Positions 15,248 to 23,581 are shown, counted from the first letter of the stretch. The stretch: DNA of 40,861 nt from Kribbella antibiotica (GCF_004349055.1 NZ_SMKX01000066.1:1-40861); one strand, 5' to 3'. A program made the numbers and translations. The notes: a model not told the origin generated them from the letters alone.

Positions 15248-17146
15248 CTACCAGGAACCGCCGCCGCCTCCACCGCCACCGCCACCTGATGAGCCACCGC
15301 TGAAGCCGGACGAGCTACCGCCGCCACCACCCGACGGCTGGGGCGGCGGCGAGAACGTCTGCGCGACGGTCGAGCTCACCGCGCCTGCTGTCCACCCCGA
15401 GCTGTAGTACGACGGACCGACGTACCAGTAGGGATCGGGTGTCAGGCGGCCTGACTCGACGAGTCGCTGGCACACCTTCTGCCAACGGTCGGCGAGGTTG
15501 AACGCGATCGCCCACGGCAGGTACTTGCTGAAGATGTCTTCGCCCTCTTCGAAGCGAAGCTGGTCCGCCTCGGCCGTGGCCAGGTACTTCCGGAAGCCGA
15601 TCACCTGGTCGGTGACCGCGCGCCCGGCCGGGGTGCGCTGGCCGCGAGTGCGGATGCGGATCCAGGCCAGAACTGCGAAGATCACTGCCGCGACCGGTAC
15701 GGCGACGATCACGGCGCGGCCGAAGCCGCCGGTGTTGGCGGCGGTCACCGTGCCGATGATTCCGCCGCCGAAGATCCACAGGCCGATCAGCGCGACGCAG
15801 CCGCAGCCCCAGCCGGACTTGAAGACCGAAGTGCCGCGGCTGCCGATGTTGGACGGCAGCCGGGAGTACCACTGGCGTGCCGCGATCTGGTCGCGCAGCG
15901 CGTTCAGCATCGCGGTGGCCGTCGCCGCCATCGACGAGTCACCGACGGCTCGTCGCTCGAGCTTGAGCGACGTACCGGGCACCAGGCCCGGGAACATCCC
16001 CAGCATCAGCGCCTGCTCATGCGGCGCGGTGGCCACATTCGGATCGACCAGTACGGCGCGTCGCTCGGTGCCGTCGTTCTCGATGCGAACGCCACCGCGG
16101 ACCGCCATGTCGATCAGCGTCGCGGCGACCTCGGTCGTGTTCGCCTTGGCGTCGATCAGCAGACCGGCCTCGGCCACCGGGATGTTCGGCGGGCCGAAGG
16201 CGACCGGGATCTGGTCGTCGTTCAGCGTGTTCTTCTCAGACGCAGCATCGAGGCCGTTCGGCGGGAAGGTGCCCGGGGGCATCCCGGCGAACCGCTGGTC
16301 CTTGTTGCCGTTCTTCGCGTAGACCGCGGCCACGACCAGCGCGAACAGGCTGACGATGCCGGACCCGATGATCGCCGGAATGTTCAGGCCGTTGCGCTGC
16401 AGCCAGGTCGGTGGGTCGACGACGATCGGTGTGTCGTTCTGAGCCACGCCGGCCTTGATCCGAGCGACGACTGTCAACTGCTCGCCCTGCGACAGGTCGG
16501 TGGCCTGGTAGACGCCTTTGCCGGCCACGATCGACTTCTGCGGGCACTCAGCGGTGGAGCCGCGCGGACCTGCGAAACAGTCCGTGTCCTGGACGTTCTC
16601 CGGCACGGACACGTTGACGGTGACCGTCTTGATCAGCGCTTCCCAGCCGGCACCGGTCGCGTCCCAGTACAGCTCGCTGTGGTCGTCGAAATGCCGCAGC
16701 GCACCGCGGACGTCGTACGTGATCACGTACGTCGCCTCCCGGCCGGAGACCGTCTTGTCCTCGTCCCCGATCTTGATCAGGATGCTCTGCTGACGGTCGC
16801 CGTTCGTCTTCTTCGTCTCGGTCTCGAACGCGTCCGGCGCATTGGTCGGGCTGGCGACCTTGATGTTCGAGACCTCGTACTTCTGGTCCTTCCCCGTGTC
16901 GTTCCCCTTGGCGTCCACATACGGCTCGCGGGTCACCAAGGTGCGGAAGATCCCGTGCCGGCCGGTGCTACCGAAGTGGTAGGCGATCGTCTCCTTCACC
17001 TTCAGTACGCCGTCGGTACCGACTGTGTAGTCGATGGTGAAGGCGCGCACCTCGTCCCCCGCGGCCGCCGAGGCGGGCAGGGCGAAGCCGGCTAACGCCA
17101 GCGTGGTGACGAACAGGCTGATGAGGACCCCGAGTGCCTTACGCAT
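15248..17146 (-). CDS. DUF2207 membrane protein, first copy
   Basis: A 632-residue protein beginning MRKALGVLISLFVTTLALAG (signal-like helix). It repeats the plan of its neighbour: extracytoplasmic domain with GRHGIFRTLV and FDDHSELYWDATG, one central membrane helix, the IPVAEAGLLIDAKANTTEVA block, a pair of helices near residues 445-490, VTDQVIGFRKYLATAEADQL, and a Gly-rich tail ending in GGSW. The tail is probably disordered or surface-exposed. GTG 17167 is an alternative start adding 7 residues; I favour ATG 17146 because the signal helix begins there. Function is unknown. No other gene is in the operon, so two copies may be needed together, perhaps as partners. Confidence 0.88.
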   Translation of the reverse strand: MRKALGVLISLFVTTLALAGFALPASAAAGDEVRAFTIDYTVGTDGVLKVKETIAYHFGSTGRHGIFRTLVTREPYVDAKGNDTGKDQKYEVSNIKVASPTNAPDAFETETKKTNGDRQQSILIKIGDEDKTVSGREATYVITYDVRGALRHFDDHSELYWDATGAGWEALIKTVTVNVSVPENVQDTDCFAGPRGSTAECPQKSIVAGKGVYQATDLSQGEQLTVVARIKAGVAQNDTPIVVDPPTWLQRNGLNIPAIIGSGIVSLFALVVAAVYAKNGNKDQRFAGMPPGTFPPNGLDAASEKNTLNDDQIPVAFGPPNIPVAEAGLLIDAKANTTEVAATLIDMAVRGGVRIENDGTERRAVLVDPNVATAPHEQALMLGMFPGLVPGTSLKLERRAVGDSSMAATATAMLNALRDQIAARQWYSRLPSNIGSRGTSVFKSGWGCGCVALIGLWIFGGGIIGTVTAANTGGFGRAVIVAVPVAAVIFAVLAWIRIRTRGQRTPAGRAVTDQVIGFRKYLATAEADQLRFEEGEDIFSKYLPWAIAFNLADRWQKVCQRLVESGRLTPDPYWYVGPSYYSSGWTAGAVSSTVAQTFSPPPQPSGGGGGSSSGFSGGSSGGGGGGGGGGSW

Positions 17147-17250
17147 GCTCGCGACACTAGCGATCACCGGGGTCCGGACGTGGGAGGCGCCCGATGGTCT
17201 TGTGCAAAGAGACCGTTAGGGGAATGGTGGTTGGCCCAGGAGGAACCGTC

Positions 17251-19317
17251 ATGGCAGACAAGACTCATGCCGCACTTGGCGCCGCGCCCGCTGTGGACAG
17301 CCCGGCCGCCCTTCGCAACGTGGTGCTCGTCGGACCTTCCGGGTCCGGGAAGACCACTCTCGTCGAGGCCCTGCTGGTGGCCTCCGGCGTGCTGACCAGA
17401 CCGGGCACCGTCCTGGACGGAACGACGGTCTGCGACTACGACGACGCCGAGGTCCGGCAGCAGCGATCGGTCGGGCTCGCTCTGGCCTCACTCCCGTACG
17501 ACGGCGTCAAGGTGAACCTGATCGACACCCCCGGGTACGCCGATTTCGTCGGCGAACTGCGGGCCGGGCTCCGAGCGGCCGACTGCGCGCTATTCGTGAT
17601 CGCAGCCAACGAAGGCGTCGACGAGCCGACCAAGGCAGTCTGGCAGGAGTGCGATCAGGTCGGGATGCCGCGCGCTGTCGTGATCACCAAACTCGACCAC
17701 GCCCGCGCCAACTTCGGCAACGCGCTCGCTGCGGCCCAGGCGTCGTTCGGCGACAAGGTGCTGCCGCTCTACCTGCCGACCGAGGGCGGTCTGGTCGGAT
17801 TGCTTTCGGCGACAGAGGCGTCGTACGAGGAGGTCCGTGGTTCGCTGATCGAGGGGATCATCGAGGAGTCCGAGGACGAGTCGTTGATGGAGCGCTATCT
17901 CGATGGTGAGGAAATCGACAAGAAGGTGTTGATCGAGGACCTGGAACGGGCCGTCGCGCGGGGCTCGTTCTTCCCCGTGATCCCGGTCTGCAGCGGCTCC
18001 GGGGTCGGCACCCACGAACTGCTCGAGGTCGCGACCAGCGCGTTCCCGTCACCACCCGAGCACCGACTCCCCGACGTGTTTACGCCCCACGGCGTACCGC
18101 GGAAGGCGCTCGCCTGTGATCCGACCGGCCCGCTGCTCGCCGAGGTGGTGAAGACGACCTCAGACCCGTACGTCGGCAGGGTCAGCCTGGTGCGAGTTTT
18201 CTCCGGCACCATCAGGCCCGACACGACAGTGCACGTGTCGGGCCATTTCACGTCCTTCTTCGGCGAGCGCAACTCCCATCACGACCACGATGAGGACGAG
18301 CGGATCGGCACGCTGTCGTTTCCACAGGGAAAGCAACAGCGCCCCGCCGGCGCGGTGATCGCGGGCGACCTGTGCGCGATCGGGCGCCTGACCCGCGCCG
18401 AGACCGGCGACACGCTCTCCGACAAGGGCGACCCGCTGCTCCTCAAACCGTGGACGATGCCCGAACCGCTGCTGCCGATCGCCATCCAGGCCCACGCCAA
18501 AACCGACGAGGACAAACTCGGCGCCGCCCTGCAACGGCTCGCTGCCGAGGACCCGACACTACGCATCGAGCAGAACCCCGAGACCCATCAAATCGTGCTG
18601 TGGTGCATGGGCGAGGCGCACTCCGACGTCGTACTGGATGCCCTCGCCAACCGGTACGGCGTCACCGTCGACACCGTGGAATTGCGCGTGCCACTGCGGG
18701 AGACATTCGGCGGTAAAGCGAAAGGCCATGGCCGGCATGTGAAGCAATCCGGCGGGCACGGTCAGTACGCCGTCTGCCACATCGAGGTGGAACCGCTCCC
18801 CGGCGGATCGGAGTTCGAATTCGTCGACAAGGTCGTGGGAGGCGCCGTACCGAGGCAATTCATTCCGAGCGTCGAGAAGGGTGTGCGCGCGCAGATGGAG
18901 AAGGGGTGCGCGGCCGGATTCCCGATGGTGGGGATCCGGGTCACCCTGCTGGACGGTAAAGCGCACAGTGTCGACTCGTCGGACATGGCCTTCCAAATGG
19001 CCGGCGGACTCGCCCTGCGCGAGGCCGCCGCCGCGACAAAGGTCAGCCTGCTCGAGCCCGTCGACCTGGTGTCGGTCCTAGTGCCGGACGAACTGGTCGG
19101 CACGGTGATGAGCGACCTGTCCGGTCGCCGCGGCCGGTTGCTCGGAACCGACAAAGTCGGCGACGACCGTACTGTCGTGAAAGCCGAGGTGCCGCAGGTC
19201 GAGATGGCGCGCTACACGATCGACCTCCGCTCGATCTCACATGGCTCGGCTTCGTTTACGCGGGAGTTCGCTCGGTATGAGGCGATGCCGGAATCTGCCG
19301 CTTCGAAGCACAGCTAG
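17251..19317 (+). CDS. Elongation factor G-like protein (EF-G2 type)
   Basis: A 688-residue translational-GTPase relative. P-loop GPSGSGKT at 28-35, IDTPGYADF at 91-99, TKLD at 146-149, and later EF-G domains with KQSGGHGQYAVCHIEVEPLP and the C-terminal LVSVLVPDELVGTVMSDLSG. Three sites differ from EF-G: RGITI becomes RSVGL, DTPGH becomes DTPGY (losing the catalytic His) and NKxD becomes TKLD. This matches the actinobacterial EF-G2 group; the mycobacterial one is reported to bind GTP without ribosome-dependent hydrolysis, so this protein probably does not replace EF-G. ATG 17251 has AGGAGGA 6 bases before it; the frame open to 17194 is not used. Its true role is unknown. Confidence 0.9.
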   Translation: MADKTHAALGAAPAVDSPAALRNVVLVGPSGSGKTTLVEALLVASGVLTRPGTVLDGTTVCDYDDAEVRQQRSVGLALASLPYDGVKVNLIDTPGYADFVGELRAGLRAADCALFVIAANEGVDEPTKAVWQECDQVGMPRAVVITKLDHARANFGNALAAAQASFGDKVLPLYLPTEGGLVGLLSATEASYEEVRGSLIEGIIEESEDESLMERYLDGEEIDKKVLIEDLERAVARGSFFPVIPVCSGSGVGTHELLEVATSAFPSPPEHRLPDVFTPHGVPRKALACDPTGPLLAEVVKTTSDPYVGRVSLVRVFSGTIRPDTTVHVSGHFTSFFGERNSHHDHDEDERIGTLSFPQGKQQRPAGAVIAGDLCAIGRLTRAETGDTLSDKGDPLLLKPWTMPEPLLPIAIQAHAKTDEDKLGAALQRLAAEDPTLRIEQNPETHQIVLWCMGEAHSDVVLDALANRYGVTVDTVELRVPLRETFGGKAKGHGRHVKQSGGHGQYAVCHIEVEPLPGGSEFEFVDKVVGGAVPRQFIPSVEKGVRAQMEKGCAAGFPMVGIRVTLLDGKAHSVDSSDMAFQMAGGLALREAAAATKVSLLEPVDLVSVLVPDELVGTVMSDLSGRRGRLLGTDKVGDDRTVVKAEVPQVEMARYTIDLRSISHGSASFTREFARYEAMPESAASKHS

Positions 19318-19332
19318 GGGTGCGGCCTGTCC

Positions 19333-19505
19333 GGTACGGCGGGGTGGTTGCTCGGCGCTCCGGACAAGCCGGACACGTCGCCTGTGGCTGGTCGCCGCGG
19401 CGGCCGCGTTACATAAAGAGCTTGGCTGAGCCCGGCGGGTGGTTGAGGTACTGGCGAGGTCGGCGATCGCGTGCCGGTTGCTTGAGGTGCCCGCTATGGC
19501 TGAGG
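19333..19505 (+). repeat. Left arm of a large imperfect inverted repeat
   Basis: This arm aligns with the reverse complement of 19837-20012 over about 175 bases at roughly 85 percent by eye. Shared exact blocks include 26 bases around 19387-19412 and about 30 bases around 19444-19473, plus a 17-base block containing CTCCGGACAAGCCGG. It begins 15 bases after the EF-G2 stop. The 19318-20018 interval has no gene I accept. Confidence 0.9.
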
Positions 19506-19534
19506 CCCAAGATCTGCGCTAGTCGGGGCAATTC

Positions 19535-19587
19535 GCGTTCAGTGGTAATTCCTCGACGCTATCTGCGAAAAAGTTTCCACTGAACGC
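19535..19587. other. Internal hairpin A of the inverted-repeat element
   Basis: GCGTTCAGTGG 19535-19545 pairs perfectly over 11 bases with CCACTGAACGC 19577-19587. The 31-base loop is AT-rich for this genome and has further weak pairing next to the stem. Confidence 0.7.
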
Positions 19588-19619
19588 CTCGGCGGACCGG
19601 AACGCGGGTAAGCTGGCGC

Positions 19620-19664
19620 TAATTGGTGATTTGTGGGGACTCGGTGACGAAAATCCACCAATTA
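19620..19664. other. Internal hairpin B of the inverted-repeat element
   Basis: TAATTGGTG 19620-19628 pairs with CACCAATTA 19656-19664. ATTT and AAAT extend the stem by 4 base pairs with one bulged C, leaving an inner loop of 18 bases. Confidence 0.7.
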
Positions 19665-19695
19665 ACGGGCGCCCGGATCACGCCTCGCATAGCAC

Positions 19696-19730
19696 GTGAA
19701 TTTTTCGGGTCTATGCGCCGAAAAAGTCAC
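19696..19730. other. Internal hairpin C of the inverted-repeat element
   Basis: TTTTTCGG 19701-19708 pairs with CCGAAAAA 19718-19725 around a 9-base loop; GTGA and TCAC add 4 base pairs outside. A and T runs on both sides make it terminator-like for either strand, so it could end the EF-G2 or the AAA+ transcript. Confidence 0.7.
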
Positions 19731-19836
19731 ATGCAACGACGCAGCAAGGGCCAGTTGGGCGCGGCGTCACCCTCAGCTTCCTTGCCAGCGCTTTTCACCA
19801 CCGAAGAGCGTCACTTTCCAGGCTCCCTCGCTATCG

Positions 19837-20012
19837 GCCGCAACCATAGCGAGCACCTCAATCGGCGGTCACGCGATCGCCGACCTCGCCAGTACCTCAG
19901 CCCCGCGCCGAGCCCAGCCAAGCTCTTTCTCTAACGCGGCCGCCGCGGCGACCAGCCAAAGACAACGTGCCCGGCTTGTCCGGAGCGGCGACCAACCATG
20001 CACCGCCGTACC
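19837..20012 (-). repeat. Right arm of the large imperfect inverted repeat
   Basis: The reverse complement of this arm matches 19333-19505. It ends 6 bases before the stop of the convergent AAA+ gene, so both arms abut the 3' ends of the flanking genes. Differences between arms are scattered substitutions and small indels, not a clean reading frame, so coding conservation does not explain the match. The arms with the centre span 680 bases and could be a fold-back (MITE-like) element or an inverted duplication. Confidence 0.9.
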
Positions 20013-20018
20013 AGAAAT

Positions 20019-21278
20019 TCAGCTCTTGCTGTCGCGATTCAACCGACGCCGAACATCCCGCGACTTCAGGTACGCCGCAACATCGTCGTACCGCTCACTC
20101 TGATTCGCGAACTCGATATACGACCGAGCCCGATGCAGCCAGTCCAACGTCGACGGCTTCACCGCACCGAGGACATCAGCCAGGTGGTGCATGCCCAAAG
20201 GCGGTTCGCCGCCATTAGCCAGCGCCTCGTCAATAACCCGGTCAACCCCGCGTTCAATCAGAGCCCGAAGATCCGCCCCGCTGAACATCGGCGTCTGCCC
20301 AGCGAGCGCCTTCAGGTCAAGCCCAGTCGCGGGAACGTCCTTGACCAGCACCGACAGGATGTCAGCGCGAGCCGGCTCGTCCGGTGGTGGCACGAAGATG
20401 ACGCGATCGAAGCGCCCAGGCCGAAGCATGGCCTCGTCAACATCCCAGGGCGCGTTAGTTGCTGCCAGCACCAATAGTCCGTCATTGTCGGAGCCGATCG
20501 CATCCAGCTCCTGCAGCAGTACATCGACCAGCCGGCGCGCCTCAGAACCACCGTGCTTGTGCCGAGCGAAGGCCAGCGCGTCCAGCTCGTCGAGGAACAG
20601 CACGCAGGGCGAATTCGCGCGAGCGCGCTCGAAGACAGCGTGCAGATTCCGCTCCGAGACACCCATATAGGGGTCCATCACGTCCTCGATGCGGACGTTG
20701 ATGAACGGCAGACCGCACTCCCCCGCGGTCGCCCGCGCGAGCAGGGTTTTCCCGCAACCGGGCGGGCCGTACAGCAGCACGCCGCCGCCAGACTTGCGGC
20801 CGTACTTCTCGTACAGCTCGGGGCGGCTGAGCGGCAGGATGACCATGCGGTGGATGACCCGCTTGATCTCCTCCATGCCGCCGACCTGATCGAAGGTCGT
20901 GGTCTCCTTCAGAGTGTCCGCCTCGAACGGAGTCTGCTCCTCCGGACCGACCTTGATCTTCACACCGCTGCGCTCGGAGATCATCGTGTCGACGAGCTGC
21001 TGCAACCGGCCGGTCCCCTCGACCACGCCCTTCTGCCGCGCCGTCTCGAGCAGGCTCCGTAGCAGCGCGAGTCGCCCGTTCGCCGCGGCCAACTCCCCCA
21101 CTGGCACGAACTGGTCCTCGGGCAAACCGTCCTTGTCCAGCAGTACGACGTACTGGTCGAGCGCTTCCTCGACCTGCTCGGCCGTCACCAGCGACTCGGC
21201 GAGGACCAGCCGCAGCAGTACGTCGTCCGGGTTCGTGTCGACGGCCTTGCGCAGGGCGTCGATGCGCTCGTTGCTCAT
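20019..21278 (-). CDS. TPR-AAA+ ATPase, VCP/proteasome-ATPase-like
   Basis: A 419-residue protein. Residues 1-100 are TPR-like helices (DDVLLRLVLAESLVTAEQVE). The AAA+ module runs from about 128: Walker A GPPGCGKT 171-178, aromatic pore loop MDPYMGVSERN near 204, Walker B VLFLDELDA near 226-234, sensor 1 Asn275 in AATN, arginine-finger RPGRFDR 286-292. The fold is that of Cdc48/FtsH-type single-ring unfoldases, so ATP-driven remodelling of a protein is likely. There is no protease domain and no membrane segment. ATG 21278 overlaps the upstream TPR gene by 4 bases (ATGA). Partners are presumably the three preceding gene products at the membrane. Target unknown. Confidence 0.9.
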   Translation of the reverse strand: MSNERIDALRKAVDTNPDDVLLRLVLAESLVTAEQVEEALDQYVVLLDKDGLPEDQFVPVGELAAANGRLALLRSLLETARQKGVVEGTGRLQQLVDTMISERSGVKIKVGPEEQTPFEADTLKETTTFDQVGGMEEIKRVIHRMVILPLSRPELYEKYGRKSGGGVLLYGPPGCGKTLLARATAGECGLPFINVRIEDVMDPYMGVSERNLHAVFERARANSPCVLFLDELDALAFARHKHGGSEARRLVDVLLQELDAIGSDNDGLLVLAATNAPWDVDEAMLRPGRFDRVIFVPPPDEPARADILSVLVKDVPATGLDLKALAGQTPMFSGADLRALIERGVDRVIDEALANGGEPPLGMHHLADVLGAVKPSTLDWLHRARSYIEFANQSERYDDVAAYLKSRDVRRRLNRDSKS

Positions 21279-22150
21279 GCTCCCCACTTCCGGTTGAGCC
21301 AGCGGCGGACCAAGGGCGGGACGACCCAGGAATAGACGCAGAACGCGAACCAAATGATCGCGAAGCCGAACGACAGCGGAGCGAGGCCGGCAGCGCGGAG
21401 ACCGTAGATGATCGCGACCGCGCCGATCCAGACGATCAGCGGGTTGAGGCGCTGGAACGGGCGCAGCGGCAGCATCAGCGGGTGGTTCATCAACTTCGCT
21501 TCGCGGGCGGCCGAGCGCAGGTCCTGGTCGCCGGGCTGGGAGGCTGCGGCTGAGGCGAACGAGTTGTAGCCCGACCGCGAGTCACCGGTCAGCATCGACG
21601 CCGTACCGTGCAGTGCCCGCGCATGCGGGTCCTCGGGATCGTGCGAGAGAGCCTCGCTGCTGTGCCGCTGCATGTCGCGGTCCTTGCCGAGCGCAAAGGA
21701 AACTTCGGCCCGAGCGGCCGAGACCTGAGCGCTCTCCGGCGCGTGCGACGCGGCCCGCTCGACAAGCGCACTCGCCTTCTCAGCCTGGCCGGCCGTCAGG
21801 CAGACCCGGGCATACCCGATCAGCAGATCCGGATCGTTCGGATCCAGGCTCAAGCCTTGCAGAAACACACCCTCGGCCTCGGGTAACCGTCCCTCGGCCC
21901 GCAACGCCGACCCAAGCACCTGCAGCAGCGGCAGGAACGGCCCGTGCACCGCCAGGCCATCCTTCAGTACGTCGATCGCTTCCGCGTTCCGATCGAGTTG
22001 GTGGAGCGCGGCGCCGCGGAACAGGTAGGCGCGGTAGTCGACGGCCGCGTCGCCCCACAGTCCCTGAAGCTCGTCCAGCGTCCGCTCGGGGTGGCCGATC
22101 TGGAGCCAGTGCCCAGCCATCCGCAGCCGGGATTCGGTCGGCTCGTTCAC
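21275..22150 (-). CDS. TPR protein with C-terminal membrane anchor
   Basis: A 291-residue protein: residues about 1-210 are tandem TPR helices (YRAYLFRGAALHQLDRNAEA, GFL-type spacing in AEGVFLQGLSLDPNDPDLLI), followed by two membrane helices (LIVWIGAVAIIYGLRAAG and FGFAIIWFAFCVYSWVV) and a short basic end. It should hang a cytoplasmic TPR scaffold on the membrane. GTG 22150 overlaps the previous stop (GTGA), and its stop overlaps the AAA+ start, so all are translationally coupled. TPR domains in both this protein and the ATPase suggest that they bind each other or a shared substrate. No known family role. Confidence 0.85.
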   Translation of the reverse strand: MNEPTESRLRMAGHWLQIGHPERTLDELQGLWGDAAVDYRAYLFRGAALHQLDRNAEAIDVLKDGLAVHGPFLPLLQVLGSALRAEGRLPEAEGVFLQGLSLDPNDPDLLIGYARVCLTAGQAEKASALVERAASHAPESAQVSAARAEVSFALGKDRDMQRHSSEALSHDPEDPHARALHGTASMLTGDSRSGYNSFASAAASQPGDQDLRSAAREAKLMNHPLMLPLRPFQRLNPLIVWIGAVAIIYGLRAAGLAPLSFGFAIIWFAFCVYSWVVPPLVRRWLNRKWGA

Positions 22151-22593
22151 AGCAACACCACCACAGCGAGAAGGACGGCTTCGAGGATTCCGAAGACGAG
22201 TACGAGGATCGGGCCCAGCACCCACATCGAGTGGTATTCGGCCCCGCGCAACTGGAACGCGCGGTCCATCGGCCGCTGCCAGCGCATCTGCAGCAGGATG
22301 CACACCACCGCGACAACCCGCACGAGGATGCGCAGATTCTGCGTGCGCTCCCCGTCGGCGTTCAGCAGCGCGAACATCGCCACCACCGCAGCGAGCCCGA
22401 CGACACCGGTCCCCACGATCAGCCAGCGCTTACCGCGGTCGAGCCCGAGCCGGCCGCTGTTCAGCCAGGCGATCATCGTCGCGGCCATCACGCCGCCGAA
22501 GAAGGCGACGTACGCCTGCGAGTTCAGCCGCCAGGGCCGCACCGTGGGGTCGACGCGATCCCCGATCGTCGGCCGCAGTAGATCGTCACTCAT
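22147..22593 (-). CDS. Small multi-helix membrane protein B
   Basis: A 148-residue protein beginning MSDDLLRPTIGDRVDPTVRP. It has about four hydrophobic segments near residues 25-45, 58-78, 88-102 and 123-147. The segment QRPMDRAFQLRGAEYHSMW parallels RQSDRLFQLSGREYGVQV in the gene before it, and both carry an SGRLG..KR block, so the two are paralogues. Overlaps of 4 bases (ATGA) with the upstream gene and GTGA with the next show tight coupling. No function is recognised. Confidence 0.78.
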   Translation of the reverse strand: MSDDLLRPTIGDRVDPTVRPWRLNSQAYVAFFGGVMAATMIAWLNSGRLGLDRGKRWLIVGTGVVGLAAVVAMFALLNADGERTQNLRILVRVVAVVCILLQMRWQRPMDRAFQLRGAEYHSMWVLGPILVLVFGILEAVLLAVVVLL

Positions 22594-23024
22594 GAGCTCG
22601 CCACCACCGCGATGCACAACTCCGTGAACACGCCGATGGCCACCATGGCCAGGTTCCCGGCTCCGACCTGCACGCCGTACTCCCGCCCACTCAGCTGGAA
22701 CAACCGATCGCTCTGCCGCTGTATCCGGTGCTGCAGGGAGTAACAGAGCACGGCAACGACCCGCATCGGCAGCAGGGCCTTCCACCACTCACCGCCATCC
22801 GGCATCAACAACCCGACGGCGAAGAACTCGGCCACGACGCCGACCAGCCCGACGACCACGATCAGCCCACGCTTCGCGTCGCCAACCCCCAGCCGCCCGC
22901 TGCTCACGAACGCAAGCCAGGTCACCGGCAGCACCCCACCCAGGACAGCAAGATAGGCAAACCGCAGCAGCGTCCAAGGCGCCACCTCGGTCGCCGCGCT
23001 CGGGCGTACGACATCGTCCGGCAT
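22590..23024 (-). CDS. Small multi-helix membrane protein A
   Basis: A 144-residue protein beginning MPDDVVRPSAATEVAPWTLL, first gene of the four-gene operon. Predicted helices lie near residues 20-40, 53-73, 84-96 and 122-142, and SSGRLGVGDAKRGLIVVVG and RLFQLSGREYG match its paralogue. GAGGAG lies 5 bases before ATG 23024. The frame runs open far upstream across the HIT gene, but only from 23024 does it look like protein. The start is divergent from the HIT gene with 51 bases between. Paired paralogous membrane proteins may form a heteromeric complex; this is inference. Confidence 0.78.
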   Translation of the reverse strand: MPDDVVRPSAATEVAPWTLLRFAYLAVLGGVLPVTWLAFVSSGRLGVGDAKRGLIVVVGLVGVVAEFFAVGLLMPDGGEWWKALLPMRVVAVLCYSLQHRIQRQSDRLFQLSGREYGVQVGAGNLAMVAIGVFTELCIAVVASS

Positions 23025-23037
23025 CGGGCTCCTCGGG

Positions 23038-23067
23038 GTGACAGCTTCGGCGACCGCAGTGTATAGC
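23038..23067 (+). promoter_or_regulatory. Promoter for leaderless HIT transcript
   Basis: GTGACA (-35, 5 of 6) at 23038-23043 and TATAGC (-10) at 23062-23067 are 18 bases apart. Transcription would start at about 23074, at or beside ATG 23076. No ribosome site precedes that ATG, which fits a leaderless mRNA. Confidence 0.5.
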
Positions 23068-23075
23068 CTGGCCCG

Positions 23076-23483
23076 ATGAGCGAGAACTGTCTCTTCTGCG
23101 GGATCGTGGCCGGGAACATTCCGTCGACGCAGGTCGGCGAGAACGAGCGGGCGATTGCCTTCATGGACATTGCGCCGGCGACGCCCGGTCACCTGCTGGT
23201 GATTCCGCGGGTGCACTCCACCGACCTGCGCGAGACCGCCCCCGAAGACCTCACCGCCGTCACGCTGCTGGCGCAGTCCCTGATCACCCGCGTGGTTGAC
23301 CGGCTGGAGGGTGCCACCGGCGCCAACCTGCTGAGCTGCATCGGCCCCGACGCCTGGCAGACCGTCTTCCACACCCACCTGCACGTCATCCCCCGCTACC
23401 CGAACGACCCGCTGGTCCTCCCGTGGCAGCCGCACGCGGGTGACATGGACGCGATCAAGGCGGTCGGCGCCCAGCTCGCCTGA
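23076..23483 (+). CDS. HIT family protein
   Basis: A 135-residue HIT (histidine triad) protein: CLFCGIVAGNIPSTQVGENE at the start, PGHLLVIPRVHSTDL in the middle and HTHLHVIPRY near residues 113-122. The Cys pair in CLFC suggests a zinc-binding Hint/HinT form. These enzymes hydrolyse nucleoside phosphoramidates and AMP-lysine-type adducts in the cytoplasm. The gene stands alone, divergent from the four-gene AAA+ operon, and probably has a leaderless transcript. It is separate from the second HIT gene at 31065, which belongs to the thrS/PIM group. Confidence 0.92.
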   Translation: MSENCLFCGIVAGNIPSTQVGENERAIAFMDIAPATPGHLLVIPRVHSTDLRETAPEDLTAVTLLAQSLITRVVDRLEGATGANLLSCIGPDAWQTVFHTHLHVIPRYPNDPLVLPWQPHAGDMDAIKAVGAQLA

Positions 23484-23581
23484 GGCAGCCTGTGGTTTGA
23501 CCACGGGATCTCAACGATGACATTGCCGGAGCACGCGCCGTCTCCCTAGCGTGACTGCGCTGACCTCACGGAGGAGAACCC

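Noticed and set aside
19320..19583. An 87-codon open frame on the plus strand in the left arm
   Set aside because: Composition is Arg/Trp/Cys-rich as in random high-GC frames, it has no ribosome site, and the matching arm does not keep the frame.
19623..20103. Open frames over the right arm and centre
   Set aside because: They run through three hairpins and into the AAA+ gene on the other strand; no family likeness.
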